DNA from: Prunella strophiata | Taxonomy: Eukaryota; Chordata; Aves; Passeriformes; Prunellidae | Assembly (NCBI GenBank): GCA_036583965.1 | Contig: JAZBQD010000027.1 | Coordinates: 25,365,001-25,429,000 of the forward strand | Direction of reading: 5' to 3' | Length of the DNA: 64,000 nucleotides | Part shown: positions 1 to 14,648 of the stretch, piece by piece | How positions within the stretch are numbered: position 1 is the first letter of the stretch | Layout: each line of letters begins with the position of its first letter | Notes under the pieces: generated by a model | Database searches by the model: none | Seen by the model: the letters and a program-made list of their open reading frames with translations, nothing else | Told to the model about the DNA's origin: nothing | Program-made: the position numbers and the translations under genes

Positions 1-2173
1 GGTTTAACTGATGTCTCTTTGAAACCTTCTGACTCTTATGCTAAAACACTGCTTAGGATTTTTTTTTTTTTAAGCAGAAAAGAACCCTCAGTGCTAACAA
101 TCAGGTATTTATTTCCTGCATTCCTCTCTTTTTCCTAAATGGTATTGAAGAGACAACACCTAACATTTTGTAGACCTGTAGCTATGAAGAACACGGGAGA
201 GAAATGGAGGTGAAAAGTGGTTGAGTATGTTGAAAAGAGAAGAAGCAAAAAGGCTCTTGCTGGAACAGGGAAAACCACACCTGGCCAGGACACACAATTT
301 AGATATTGGATTAGATTAGGGTTAGAGTAGGATATAAATTAGTGGCAGTAACAATAACGAGAACTCACATTTCCAAGAGAATTTCTTAAGCCAACAAAAC
401 AGGGTGAAACCTTCCTTTTTTGTGCCTTGTTACTTCTCCACAGCAATGTTTCCTCAAAGCCAACATGATAAAAGAACCACTGATCTGCCTGGATTTTTGC
501 TAAAAGCACACCAGGCAACCTGCAAAATTGTATTTCTGATTTCTTAGATCACCTGTGACTTGCTATAACTCCAGATTCCCAGGACACACACCTGAGCCTC
601 TGGAGTGTAGCACCAGCTACAAACCAAGTGTCCCAAAGACCAAATGATTATAGAAAAGATGTTTCAATGCTATCTGATGATGCAGGAGATGCTACCATTG
701 AAGCTATCAAGCAGCCACGACAAACAAGATGGGCTGTGATAGGCAAATCCAGATGGACAATTCCCCCAGTTTGGGAACAGTGCTCAGAAATTCTTTGTTT
801 AGAAACAGCCAAACTCCTATGTTTAACTGGAAGATGATGTCCTGGAGACCAGAACTCTACCAGGTGTTTTCAGTAGCTGGGCACAAGATTGAAAGCATCA
901 CCCATCCAGAAATGAGTGCCATTGTCTGCTTGAGTCAGAACCAATTTTGCAGCTGGGTGACTGTGTTTTTAAACCACCCTATCCCAGAAGGATATATTTT
1001 CTGCATGGGGTACAGCTGTGATACATTCCTATGCAAATTAAGCAATTTTCTCTTTTTCTCTATAAAAAGTCTCCCATTTCTTCTCCATCACTGATTCTTC
1101 CTCCCAATGGACTTGGTAAAATGCAGCATTTGCAGGGTTTTTTTATTTAACTGATCCCAGCAAGGGACACACTCAGCCCTAGGACACATGCCAGTAAAAG
1201 CCCCATTGATTTAAGCAAGGAATTCACGTGTTTATCCTTTGCCAGAAGTCCTCAGTAATGACACCTTCCCATCCTTTAAATCCTCAGTAAGACTCCTTCT
1301 GCCATGACCCTCCGTGTCACCACTGTCTGGCATGGCTTGGGGAAGCTATGAGCCAAGAATACCATTTTTCTGCTGACCTCTGTTTTGTTCTCTTACTTCC
1401 ATTCACTCAGCCTTTCCATTTGCACTACCTGTGACACTGTATCTGATGCCAAGATGATCTCTTTGGGATAGGGATGGTCTTTGCTCTTCCTTAATGCCTT
1501 GACTTAGAATTTAAATGGGAACAAGAGGGACACTTGAGCTGACAGGCAAAAAAAAGGATGTTTTAAAATCCATGTCTAAATGACTAGTTTATATAATCTT
1601 CCATTTTTGTCTCAATACACATTTATAACCTTTACATTGTGGTTTATCCCAGCTGACTGGGCTTAGCAAGTTGTTTCTTTCCAGCTGATGAGAGCAAACT
1701 GACCACATCCACGCTTAACTTTTCCTTCTGAGAGGTAAAAGGAATGATTTAAAGTCACCACAGCTCTGAGTTTTCCTGCTGCTGTGAAAGATCCAGATCA
1801 AAACTGCCTCCAAGGCTTAAATTAACCTCTTACTCTGCAATTAGTGCTGGAGGTAAGGGTGTATGTGATCGCTTCCCATCACTCCAAAAACAAGCCCTTG
1901 GTCATTAAACTGTGAAAAATGGATCATTTGCAATTGCTGAGCCGTAACTTTACAAATCTCTTCTGAGCCTGACCACTGGAATTCAAAGTGTAATGCTCAA
2001 TTTCATACCACTTCAGAAGCCAAATTACCATGTAATCTGGGAGCACTGCTTCAAAACATCCCCACAACAGCAGCAGGAATAGGACATCACAGAGAAGGGA
2101 AGCAGGCAGCTTTGGCAGATCTTGCTTCTGATTTAGATTTCATCTGCACAGTCCAAATGTGATTAAAACTTGA

Positions 2174-2176
<3 letters not shown>

Positions 2177-2205
<29 letters not shown>

Positions 2206-2296
2206 AGACCAAAAAAAACCCAAAACAAAACAAAAAAAAAAACACCAACAAAAACCAAACCAAACCAAACCAAAAAAACCAAAAAGAAAAGAAGAG
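2177..2296. repeat. Poly-A then A/C-rich low-complexity tract
   Basis: 28 consecutive A, followed by ACAAAAC, CCAAA and ACCAAACC words. The minus strand gives a false Phe/Trp/Leu-rich open frame. Confidence 0.9.
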
Positions 2297-5200
2297 TAAA
2301 TTGAGATTTCCTGAACACAGGTAACCTGGCCTCTGGCTGAGTCCCAGCACACATGTCAAAGTTTCTTTGTAGCACATTCCAGCCTATTGCTTTCTGAAAT
2401 ACTCTGCTTGTCTTCCTTCTGTGTTAGATAAAGTCAACCAGTCCAAACTCTTTCCTTCTTGCTTTGTTCATTAATCCCTACCTGGATTTGAGAGCTGTGC
2501 TGAAAGAGAGACTTTTTCATCCAATCACCAAGCCAGAAAAATGCCTACAGTCTGGGGTTTTCTTCCTCTTCCAGCACCTCACACCCACACAAAGCTCATC
2601 ACCAACCATGCTCAGCCTTGCTGCCAGCAGCAGGGACATGTGGGGTTTGCTCCACCAGACCTCCAAATCAGTCCTAGACAAGAACAACCTTTAACTTTAT
2701 TCCCATTCCTCACAAAAATACTGCTGGATATACAGTAAAGGCAGGAAATATGACAGGGAGGGGGAAAAAATAAATTAAAATAAATTTGCAAACCATTGCG
2801 TTACAGCATTTTATTTAAAGCAGGCACTTTTTATCTGCAGGGCAAGTTAATTGCAGTACTATCGTGGCAGTAATGTTGTGCATCACAGAAAGTGACAAAA
2901 TTTTTAAGGGTATTTATTGTGAGGATACTAAATTCAGGACTGTACCCCACAAATTAATTTACAAGGGTGGCAGAAGTCAGCTGGCTAGAGCTACTATTGC
3001 TAATAGCTAGAAAAGACCCACTTAATCACTTTGCATTTTTATTTGCAGAAGATAAAGAAACATTTCTTTCACTAATAGTTTCATGCTTGTTTCATCTCAT
3101 TTTATCCGGACTGCAGGATCTGTTTAATTTCATTTCATCAGTTTTCTAAGGTTCTTAAAAGTACCATATTTTTATAATCTTGTTATATCCATAAGATAAA
3201 AAACGATTATTTGCCCCACCATTTCCCAAATGGGAAAGCATGGCAGAAAGAAATCAAGTGACTTGTTCAAGGTCATGCTGGGATTCCGTAGCAAAACTGG
3301 AGAATTAGAAACCTAAACTTGACTCTGAAAAGAGCCATAAACAGAATTTCTTCACTGAATCCACAGATATTCTACAGATCCGGGCATCTACTGCTATGTT
3401 TTTTAATAACATATATAGCTGTGGAAACCCAGCTCTGAATGGACAGATCTTGTCATTTCTCTCAAATGAAAAAAAAAAAGCTAATTCTCTCACCTGCATC
3501 ACAGGTGTGGCTCTGTGAAGAAGGAAAAAATGATAATGCTCATATTCTAAATTATTTTCCTCCTAAACCTTAGCAGAGCTGTAACTCAAGCTAAAGTGCA
3601 ATTTCAAAGTTCTGTATATTCAAGATGCATTGCTCATGAGATCTTGCTGATAAGTCATGAATTGTTCAGTACTTGGATTTTTCTGTTGGTTTTTATATAC
3701 AGCAAAATAAATCACTCAACCCCTTCTCCCCTTGATAACAGTTGCCAGTGCAGATTTGTTTGCAGTGTTTAACAGGCCTCAGGAACTTTTTGCTCTTGTT
3801 CAGGCTGGGCAGGAAGGAAGCAGGAACACACAAATAATCCAAGAATCTGGAGAGTGAATAATGGATTTTTTGCTTTTTGTCTAAAATTCTCAGTAACTAG
3901 GGTTCTAAAAAGTGAAACCACTGGCTTGGAAGGAGGAGGTTGTGCCATGGCTGGGACATGAATGAGGAAAGCAGTATATAGTAGAGTAGTAAGTAGCAGA
4001 TAATAACAGCAGTATATAGTAGAAGTGTGTATACATATTTTTATTTATGTACTGAACAGCTGCCTTGTTCACTGCATTCTGTCCACACAAAGCAAATGTC
4101 CTGCAGTGGAAAACAAGAGGCGTTTCCCAGAGACAATTTCGAAAAGGTGTGAGGGTACAGAAGTACCATTTACACACCCAGGAAAACCAACAGTTACTCA
4201 TCACATTAAACCTGACACCTGACCAGCCAACACCTGGAAACCTGACCTGTGGAGCCAAAGAGATCTGAACATTCCTGGCAAGCTGGACAAGAAGAGATGC
4301 TTTAGCCTCATGCAGTGCTAATGGGAGGAGTAGGTGTGTCAAACCAAGTTCCTGGCTGGGTCCAAGCTGCAGTTTCCATCTCTCTTCCAAGCTGTGTTGA
4401 AGTGCATTGGCAGAACAACATCCATCTGGGATGTATGGAGTGCTGACCACAGCAGGATTTGTCCTCTGCAAAGAGGATATGAGCAGAACATTCCAATCTG
4501 CATAAACGGCACATTAATAACGGCCTAGGTGAAGATTGCATTTTCATTCTGAACTCCAGCCGAAGGACCTGCTTCTTTCAATGTTCAGAGAAGCTTCTTC
4601 AGCTGCTGCTATTGATGAGTATTTCACTGCCCACTCCCAGGGAAAGCTGTGTGCACAGTGCAAGGCCACAGATCCCAGGCCAGGACCTCAGGCTCCCTCT
4701 CTGGTTTAGGAGTTCAGGCAACACCCAAACTCATGCCATGCTTGGGCAAGGGCTTGGGAAATCAGCACATGCAAACCCCTTGGAACAGAACATTTTGGAG
4801 GTCACAGCAGACACTGGATGCTCTTCTGAAGAACAGGCAATATCATATCTGCCTCTGCTGTTTTCTCTCAGACTACAAACCCAACTCAATGATTATTTAC
4901 ACTTCCCTCTTCCAACCTTCCTCTGTCCTCCTATAAATACAGACTTGGCATAAAGCCCATCCATCCATGGTTCAGCTTCCCCTGATCCTAAAGGTCTTTT
5001 TCTGGACAAACTGTGATTTAGCTCCAAGTTCCTGTAAGCCTGAGCAACTTCTTCCAGCCTCCATCAGCACTAATGTGACACTTGCCCTTGTGCTACTGAT
5101 GAGCCACCTGTACCTTGAGAAATCAAATTTCAGCATGACTCGTGAACTTCTGTATGGACATCCTTCTCCTGAGGATCCCGCGAATCCTTCAAGAGTTGTT

Positions 5201-5394
5201 TGGGGTTTTGGAAGGGAACACTGGCAAAAGTCACCCTCCACTGTACATGCCATAGGACTTTGCCCTGAACAGGACCAAGACCTCTGGCCAGTGTCAGATA
5301 ATCTGTCACTATAAGCTACTTGCATCCAAGCCAGATATTTATTGCTATTGATCTGCCTGGTCCCAGTGAAAGACTTTTGTTCTCCCAACCCAGG

Positions 5395-5560
5395 ACTTTG
5401 ACCTCAATTAAGTTATGAATTTCAATCCGATAGACTGCTCCACTTACCCTGCTGCTCTCCCTGACTGGATTAATTAGAATTAGCTAGGCTGGTAGTCACC
5501 CCGAGCGCCTCATGGATCATGTTATTTTAATAATAAATAAAGAGACAGCAGCGGCATACA
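5395..5560. promoter_or_regulatory. Possible conserved noncoding segment in intron 6
   Basis: Contains CCTCAATTAAG, GGATTAATTAGAATTAGC and TTATTTTAATAATAAATA around a CpG-bearing core (CACCCCGAGCGCC). It is repeat-free and resembles enhancer-type sequence, but this is judged by eye only. Confidence 0.18.
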
Positions 5561-5831
5561 AGGAAGGATTTTGAAAGATTGTTCATCCAAGAGCATCATT
5601 CAAGACCTGCCAATACTAATTTCTCTGAGTTTGATTACCTCATTTACTTCTTTTTATTTCTATTCATTAATTGAGTTTTATCCCCCATTACTTCAGCTCC
5701 CCAAATGTGCCCTTCCTATAAAGGAACCAGACACATGCTTTGCTGTTACAAAGTTTTATTACTGCAGCTCATCAAAAGTATAGTTAGCAGGAACAGAATA
5801 GTCATTAAGCATTTAATAATCTAATAGTGCT

Positions 5832-5862
5832 AAAATAAATAAATAAATAAATATATATATTA
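5832..5862. repeat. AAAT/AT microsatellite
   Basis: About five TAAA units followed by TATATATA. Confidence 0.85.
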
Positions 5863-7207
5863 GGGGAGGGGGAAGTGAGGGAGAGGGACAAGACAGGCCT
5901 GTCTGTTGCCATAAAGTGTGCACTGAGGGCTGGCTGGTGAACAAAACCAAGAAGGTAACATCCAACACTGGAGAGAATGCATATATCCATCAGGACATTT
6001 TCTGACAGCACAATAATGCCTTTGGAACAAGCCTAAAGCTGGTTGAATACCAAAGGAATTTGATTGGCAAGGGGAAGTTTCTGAACTAGTGAGTCGGGGC
6101 CTGATAGCTGCATTATCCTTATTGCTTCCCTTTCCCTATAAAAGCAATTACACCCCCAAGGATGTCAGGCTGCCCAGGCCTGCCCTGAAATGGATTGTCT
6201 CGGGCAGCCATGTCACAGCCACACTCCAGAGTTACTGACCCATAAACAAACACTTATTTGTCATGCTCATTTGAATGTTTAATTGGCTGGAACAGCAGAA
6301 ACTGATTTAGACAATGGAAGTTCAACAGTTCTTCCAATGCTGGTACCCAGCCTGCAGACAGGCACCTCCTAGCCTGAGAATGAACACCACACACAGCCTC
6401 AACACACCTTTGTGGAAGTTCAGGCCTTTGCTTTGTAACAAACTTCTATTCCAGCCAAGCTCAGCATTGTTAAAAGAGGAGGGAAGACTCATTGCAACGT
6501 GGAATATCTAAGGCAGGACAGTCCATTGGTGTGTTAGATAAACTAGAAGATTACTCCAAGATAGGATTTACTTGCTTTGGTACAAAAGGGAGCAACTGAG
6601 TAGATTTTCTGTGACAGGCAGAGAAGAGGATGGCACCAGCCTTTGCTGTCCCAAGACTTCTGCTGTCCCACATGAGTAGGGATGCCTGTTCACATGGATT
6701 TCCAAAAGCCTCTGGACACACCCTCTCACCAAAGACTATTAAATGATGCTACCATAGAGCAAGAGGGAAGGTCTTTGCTTGAGAACTGATTACAAAATTA
6801 GAGATTGAACATGAGTAAACAACCAGCTTGCACAATTGTTCATGAGAGCTGGAGCCTCTGAGGGATCAGTGCAAGGGCCTGGGTTGCTCAGCCCACAGAA
6901 GGGAACAGGGGAAGCAGGCTGGGAGTGAACTATTCAAGTCCTTTAGACCAAAAGCTGCCTGTAAAATGCTACAAAAGGATCTCAAGGTGACAGAGTGAAA
7001 AGCCTGCAGATGAAATTCAGCTCTAAAAAACCACCAAGTAATGCACATGTGGAAAAACAATCTTCAGTCTAAATCCAGAGCAATAGGTTCTGAACTAGCT
7101 AATACTACCACCGTGGAGACAGATCATGAGTTATTACAGACAGCTCTATATCACCAGCTCAGTATCCAATGGTAGTCAATAAAAACAAACAACAAGGAGG
7201 CATTGGG

Positions 7208-7228
7208 AAAAAAAAAAAAAAAAAAAAA
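7208..7228. repeat. Poly-A tract
   Basis: 21 A in a row with no recognisable retroposed sequence just upstream. Confidence 0.9.
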
Positions 7229-8406
7229 GAAAGGAAATAAGAAAACATCACTATATTGCTTCATTATATCTCATATTACAGCTTGGGCACTGGGAGAAGT
7301 GCTCCCTTCATCTGACAGCAATAAGGAAGAACTAGAAATGACCCAAAGAATGACAAGTGGCAAAGTTACTGAGCAGCTTCCAAATGGGGTAGGATTAAAC
7401 TGATAAAACTTCTCAGTCTGAAAAAGAAGTGATCAAGGGGAATCAAGGAGGCCAATAAAGTCAAAAGCAGGACAGAACAGGTAACTGGGGGAACAATTAC
7501 TGTTTCTCATTACACAAGAAAAACAGGATCTCATATGAAATGATCATGGCAAGTGCAAAGCAAAAGCACAGTTAAACTACAGGACTCCCACTCGTATAAA
7601 ATTTGGGAATCAAAGAGGGATGAAAGAAATGTATCAAAGAAAAATCCAGAAGTGCAAAAATAGTAACAGTGGTTCAGGAAGCCTCCAAGCCCTGAATTCT
7701 GGGAAAATATGTGAAATTATCACTGTATGCTTACCCTACTCTGTCTCCTAAGCATTCACTATTCCCTGCCACCAAAGACACAACTCTGAGCTAGAAAATC
7801 TCCTGCACTGACACTGTCCTCATGCAAAAGTAACATGTACAAGTTGAGAAACAGGAACCTACTAAATTAGCCTTTACCATTTTCAGTGCTGTTCTGCCAC
7901 TTACAATCCATGAAGCTATAATAATGAAAAATCTTACTTAAAATCTAACCAAAATAAGCTTAAATAATTACTGCCCCAATATCTAAAGCATTAGAAAAAT
8001 CTTATTTAGCAAAACTTAACAAAAGTACTTTGTGCTGAAGACTGCAAATTTGAGATGCCCCAATGATGTACCTAGAATTGGGGTTTGTTGTTGTTGTTTT
8101 TTTGTTCTGTATGGGTTTGTTGGTTTTGATTTTTAGAGCAAACCAGAAGGAAACAACTGCTGACAGCAGATGAATACAAAATTCCATTTCAAAGTCAAGC
8201 CTTGAGACTTTTTTCAAATTGAGAAGTCCTCAGGGAGAAGGTGAGTGGCAGAACTGCTTCAAAACAAGGAAAGCTTTTCCAAGAGGCTGATGGTAAAAGA
8301 AGATGTTCTAGGAACCATCTCTCCAGAGCAAAGAGTAGCTGATGGCTTGGTGGTTCCTCTGGCAGGGAGGAGTGACACCAAAACCATAGGAAATGAAGCA
8401 AGGCTG

Positions 8407-8470
8407 GAGACCATTCCTGGGGTGATTAGAGACCATTCCTGGGGTGATTAGAGACCATTCCTAGGGTGAT
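8407..8470. repeat. 22-bp tandem repeat, about 2.7 copies
   Basis: CCATTCCTGGGGTGATTAGA plus GA repeats at 8411-8432 and 8433-8454, with a partial third copy from 8455 carrying one change (CTAGGG). Intron 6. Confidence 0.92.
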
Positions 8471-11400
8471 GTGTTCACCTGAAGAACCAGCTTGGCTGCC
8501 AGTGGTATCCTGTTTGTGCAGTTAAGCAAACACCTTAATGAAGGGCTAAAGCATTTCCAACAAAGACCTCAGGAATTACAGGTGTTTTAACACATGCTGA
8601 TTTCAAAGATGACCCTGGGACCAAGGGCCATCCCATGTCCTCCAAGGGAGGCATTCAAGGTAAGGCTCTTTCCTGTCTCTGCAGGGACACATGAACTCAG
8701 TGGGGAGCAAGATACCTGCTTCTCCCCCACAGTGCCACCTGTACTGACCTCAAATGTCACTGCTGCTGCTGCTCCTGGCTTCTGTCTGCTGTGAGCATTG
8801 ACAGGGAATGTACCACCAAAGAGCTGTGGTGTCAGGCATAGAATCAAGCACAAGGTTCCCTGAGCTAAAACTGTGTGCCTTCTGCCAGACTGCATTCCTG
8901 GCCCAGCACTGGCCATGGAAATGCCTTCCTCTGCACAGCACAGCCTTCAGTACAAGGCCCATAAGCCCCTAAAATGTGGTGCCAGATTTTTAAACCCTGC
9001 CTTTTGATTACCCCAAAAGCAGTTTTAGACTTTGAGGGCAAAGCAGCAGAGACCACTGTGAGTTTTTTCAGGGCCAGCTCTTGGATTTCACTTTTCAAAC
9101 ACTGGTTTTGCAGCAAGGAGCCTGCAGCAGTTCCTGGCTGGTGAGCTGCTTTGCAGGCAGTGCTGCACATGGGCTGCCTGCAAGGGTGCCAGCTGCTCTG
9201 CTGCACCAGCCATGAAGCAATGATTCATCTGCCTATGGGGAGCAGAAGAAACAAAGACTGGATATGTCAAGCTGGAAGATAGGAAGAAACAATGCTAAAA
9301 AGCCCAGCCTGGACAAGAAGGAAACATCTCATCAGCTGATGGTTAGTGTTGATGAGGCCTGAGGTGGCTTCAGAAGCTAAGGAGCAAACCAGGGATAAAT
9401 CTCTGCCTTTCCCAGCATATATTTAGAGTGCAAATATTTTGCAAATGTTTCTGCTGAAAGGGACTTTTCTCCCAGTAGGTAAAAACAGCATCTGCTGAGT
9501 GGTGACCATTTAACATTCAACCTGCTGCCAATCTACATTCCACAGAGAGACCCGCAGGAGAGACATGGAGCTGTGCCACCTGTAATAACTGTGTGACTGG
9601 CACCATGTCAATGCTTTAATGTAGAATGCTACCCTCTGTCACGTAAGCAGATCTCTCCTTTCTTTTGGCTAATGGCTTCCACACCCACTGGCAACAGTGT
9701 CAAAACTGAAGGGATACATGGCTGCAGAGTTGTCAGAGATCTGCTTAACAAAACTGACCATGGAAATACTGAGACAGGGATGGGGATGGGGAGTGGTTAA
9801 GGGAAGGAGGACACTACTGTGGTTAATAAATCTGCTCTCATTGCCTTTGCTTTTCATCTCTGTTTAGTGTCCCCATGTGTTTGCCACTGTAGCTCACCCC
9901 CACAGCAGTACCTGTGCCATCCTTTGCTTGCTGTGAGCATACCTATGCCAAAGCCTCTGCTGCAGTATCAGGTCCAGGACAGGAGCCCTCCTGGCTTTAT
10001 GAGCCAGGCTTTTAGTATATTTAGGGAGAAACTGATCCTAGGGACATTAACTGCAAGGGCACGAGGCTGTTGTGCTCCTATTTAATCTCAGCCAGGTTTA
10101 GAGAATGGTCATAACAGCAGAGGACTTTGGCAGCTGGCACCCTGCCCACAAGGGTGTTTGCATCCCCCTTCTCACTGGGGAGGGGGAAAGATGTGTAGAT
10201 GGAGCTTGTGGTACTTGGTCACGACAGTCAAAACATCCATATCAATTTCTCCATCTCCCTACAGGCACAGGATCATGAGGGCATGACTAATGTTTGGTGC
10301 AGGAGGCAGGGAAGGGATGCACATTTGCTGAGACCAGCTTAATTTTTAAATATCTACATGCCTCTAACACAAGACCCTTGCTGTGAAATCCAAATGAAGA
10401 AGGCTGAAAAGAAAAAAAAGCAGGCATGCAAGCAGGCCTGACTATTTCCTTGCTTCTTTTTACCCTATACAGACACAAGCATTTTAAGAGTTAGGCAGGA
10501 AAACTGAAAACCCACACAAACACACAAAACCAACAGACCACCAATCTTAGCAATCTTCGACATATCCATAATTTTTACTTAATTTTTAGCTAATGGTGGA
10601 AATTAGTCTTTGGATAGTTGATAAAAATCAACCTGTCTCTGCTGGGTTAGTACCGTGATCAGTGGCCCAGCAACTACTTCTAGTACAATTGATTTTCCTT
10701 TTTGGCAACCAATAGGTCAGTCAATAATAATGTTGTTTGAAAAGGATTGAGTCATGAGGGAGATGAACCCTCCCTGCCATTTATTATGTTTGTATTGTCT
10801 TCATTTGAAAAGGTTTTTTCTTTTTTTTTTATCCCCAGTCAGTGAAAGTATTACAAGGGGATGGCTGCTCCATGTTCCATGTCTCCAGGAACACTCTGAT
10901 CACCAGTGTTAGGATGCAAATAGAGGAGGGAAGCTGGGGACTGGGAGAAAGACAGCCTGGGGAGGCAACCATGCTCCTCCTGTTACTCTAAGTGTCTTAA
11001 GTGTCTTAAAAGAAAAAAAAAGAAAAAAAAAAAAAGGAAAAAAACCCCAATCTAACTCAAAATATGCTGACAAGCACCACCTCAGTGCATAAATATGACT
11101 GAGCAGCCTTGCATGAATTGGTACAAGATACAAGGCCAACACTGGTACCAAAAATCAACCAATGCTCTCTGCAGACAGCACAGACACCAGATGCTTTTCA
11201 CTGAAATTACTGCTATATAGGAATGAATAAAGTAAACACCACATATACTAGCAACAGGTTTCTTGACCTGATGATTTTTAGCTTTGGTCTCAAGTTTCAT
11301 TCTCAAACACCTGGAGAGTCCATGAGTGACTACTGAGAATTTGCTGACCAGTGGTTTAAAGTCTTAGTGCACTGATCTGCCCTTTACCAGCAAAGTGAAA

Positions 11401-13331
11401 AGTCAGGAAATAAAAACTGAAGATCAGTTACAGCTTTTTTCATCCTTTTAGTCAGAATTACAGAAACATTTCAGCACAGAATGTTATTACTGCAACATTG
11501 ATAATTGCACAATGATGCAGTTTAAAAATAATAAAATATTTAGATATGGTTGAAACTCAGCTGCTCTACCTCATAGATATGTACACAGCCCTTAATTATC
11601 CTGTGTGTGAAGTGATACAGCTCCCTTTACAACTCACAATATTTATGTTAAGACTTCCTCACAGTGGCCAGATAGGCTTGAAAAGCTTTACCAGAGTAAG
11701 CTGAGCTGCTGAGCACCACTCCCAGATAGTTCTCCATACACTCTCAAGGGCATGCCATGAACACATGGATTATTATTTTGGAGTACAGAGTATCCACAAA
11801 CAAAACAAAATGCATCCACAGGAAGTCCAGGAGGAAAGTCTATGGTTTATGTACTCCAAATACACTAAAGGAGCTCCTCTGAAAGCTGCTTCAGCAGCAC
11901 CTCACATCCAGAAGGTGCTCTCCCCATAGAGGAAAGGGGTTTTCCTTTGTTGCTTATCCTCTGCAAGGAAAATTTGTGTCTTCTTAGGTTTCAGAGCTAG
12001 AAATGGATATTGTAATCATGTTGCTGAGCCCCTCCATAACTCTTATGTTACCACTGTGTTATGCTTAGAATCTTTTACCTTAACATTATGTTACCAACTG
12101 TTATGTTGCTGGTTTAGGCAAACAGCTCTAGTGAAGGAGGCTGTTCTCAGACTGAGCCCCAAGCTCTGGGTATTTCCAGCAGACCTCCAAAACACCATCC
12201 CACCACCCACTTTGACATGGCCCCTGGTACTGGAGATTTAGGTAATTCAATTACACAAATGCCCCTTCTCAACAAAGCAGAATTGCCTTTTTGTATCCCC
12301 TGCCCATGGCAATTGCTTTAGCACCTCTTTTCAAATGTGCTATTAGAGCTAATTATGAACAAGCAGAGAATTCAGTGGCTGCAGCTTTTCAGTGACCACC
12401 CTTTGGATACTGCAGCACCATTGCTGAAACACAAAGCACAGGCACTGGATCACTGCAGTCCAGGGGCATGGGGTTATTCCCAGAATTGAAGTGGGTTTGA
12501 GCATGCTACAAGAATGAGCAGAGCTAGGAGACCTCTCTTCCTGCTCCTAAAGCTGTTTATCAGCAAAGAGCAATAAGTTGACTCTTGCAGACCCTCTTGA
12601 TCCACAGACTGCAGTACTTTGACAACAGACAGTATAAAGGTAACTAAAATAAGGCAGCAAAAATGTATTAAGGCACATCTAGAGGCACAGTGAACAAGTA
12701 AGACTTGGTCCAGGTCACCCAGCAGAGCAAGCACTGTCACTGCCTGCTTAAGGCAGCTAAATCCTTTAGCACAGTGCAAAAGAGCCAAGATGGAAGAACA
12801 TTTATTAAAAAGGTAATGGAAGAGAGCATAAATCTGCCCTGCTGTTTGACTAACTTTTTAGAAGCCTACTAAAACACAGGCAGTTAAAAAAAAATTGGTC
12901 TGTAGCATTCCTCTCCTTCACTACCTGCTCATAACCCTCATAATCCCTAATTAATTCTTTATCTCTCATGCTGCCTGAATGAAGGTGCTGCTGCAAAATT
13001 GAACAAGACAGAATTCCTGAAGACCTGGGGAGGCAGGTGGGACTGTGGAGGCTGCTTGGACAGAGGTGTGAAGGAAACATCTGCTAGGAGCACATCACTC
13101 TGGGTGATGCTGTTTTCCCATTCACCAGATATCCCCTCACACTGAACCCATTCTTCTTTACAGCCTACACATTAACTGATAGTGCCTTTGGTAATGTGTT
13201 ATAGCAGATGCTGTGGTGTTTATGGCTTGTTAGGAAGCCAGAGTTTCTCCCTGTCCCTTTTTCTTCTGGGTGCTCTTAAAATTTCTCCTGCTTTTGCTTT
13301 GGATGTGAATTCTTCCAGGGTAAAGGTCAAA

Positions 13332-13333
<2 letters not shown>

Positions 13334-13367
<34 letters not shown>
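13334..13367. repeat. Poly-A tract
   Basis: 34 consecutive A; the flanking frames give false poly-Lys or poly-Phe ORFs. Confidence 0.92.
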
Positions 13368-13369
<2 letters not shown>

Positions 13370-14648
13370 AGAAATAAGCATTAAGTCACAAAGTCTTGAA
13401 ATGTTATTGCAATTTATATATGGCTGAGAATAAAAATGTGTCTGCTTTCTCTGAGAACACACCTACGTGCAAATAGAGACCTTTATAAAAAATTCTCCTT
13501 TATTACCTTGGTGGGGAAAAACATATCAAAGATTGATTTTTCTTTTTATGACTATTATTAACCTTTTGTTACTGGCCAAAAATAATCTGGTTAGAAAATG
13601 TGCAATGCATCAAAAAGAAAAGAGAAGAATTTAACAGAAAATTATTACTCAGGGGAAAAAAAATACGATGATTCTCATCTTTTGCTTTTTCTTCTAAGAG
13701 TCAAACTTTACCTCCAGTGGAATGAGACAAGTACCAAAGAGAAGAGAGGTTTCAGAGAAAACCCAGACCCATCTCCCAGGCTGCCAGGGCAAAGGGAATG
13801 GGCAGGAGCCTGGTTCCACTCCTTCCCAATTTCAATGCAAAGCTGTTCCTGTCTGTATCCAACACAGCACTCACTAGCTCTGACTGAAAGGAGATGGACA
13901 GGATGTGCAAAGCCTCTCATCTGCACTGGCTTCACTCTACCCCTCTTCTGTGTAAGGAAAAACTCCTATTAAGTCCTATTAAATTACCACTGAAACCCTG
14001 GGGACCTAAGCACAAACACACACATATCACCAGGCTCCAGAGAGCTCTGCTTCCTCATACCCATCCCACCAGAAATTCTGCCCAGGAAAGGGCAGAATTT
14101 TTTTACAACAACTGGATGTGTGTGTAAATAGCAGCACAGCTATCTGTAGCTTGTGAACACTACAGCTCTGCCCACAAGCCTTCAGACTGCAGCTCTGCTT
14201 CACATGCACCTCTTACAAATTACCCAAGGATTTATTACTCAGATCTCACCAAGATCTGAGCTCAAAGATTCGTCAGCAAAGGTGTATCTATGTCCAAACT
14301 GGGAAGGAGAGCAGAGCCAAAAAGTGCCATGATGGTAAAGAGCAATCATAATCTGACAGGAATATGTTGGACAATTATTTCTGAATACAATCACATTTAC
14401 ATTTAAGGCCAGCCCTTGGTTACAACAAGCTGACAGAATGGAGAGTGTTGACTCAGGAGCACAGGCAGACTGGTTAGCTGGAAGAAACCATTTGCAAAGT
14501 GGTTGCTGAACCAGTTTAGGTCAAAATCTGGTCTATCCAGACATCCTAAAACTGGTGCTAGCTAAGCTCAGACATGTGGGTTTCAAACCTCAGTGGCTCA
14601 AAATTCTGTTATTTTTCCCAGATTACCTTTTTTTGAATGTTCTCATAA

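Noticed and set aside
2087..2377. Phe-rich membrane-like open frames
   Set aside because: Translation of the poly-A and A/C-rich tract read on the minus strand.
3905..4471. 188-codon open frame on the minus strand in intron 6
   Set aside because: Composition looks random, no motif is recognised, and there is an overlapping open frame on the other strand.
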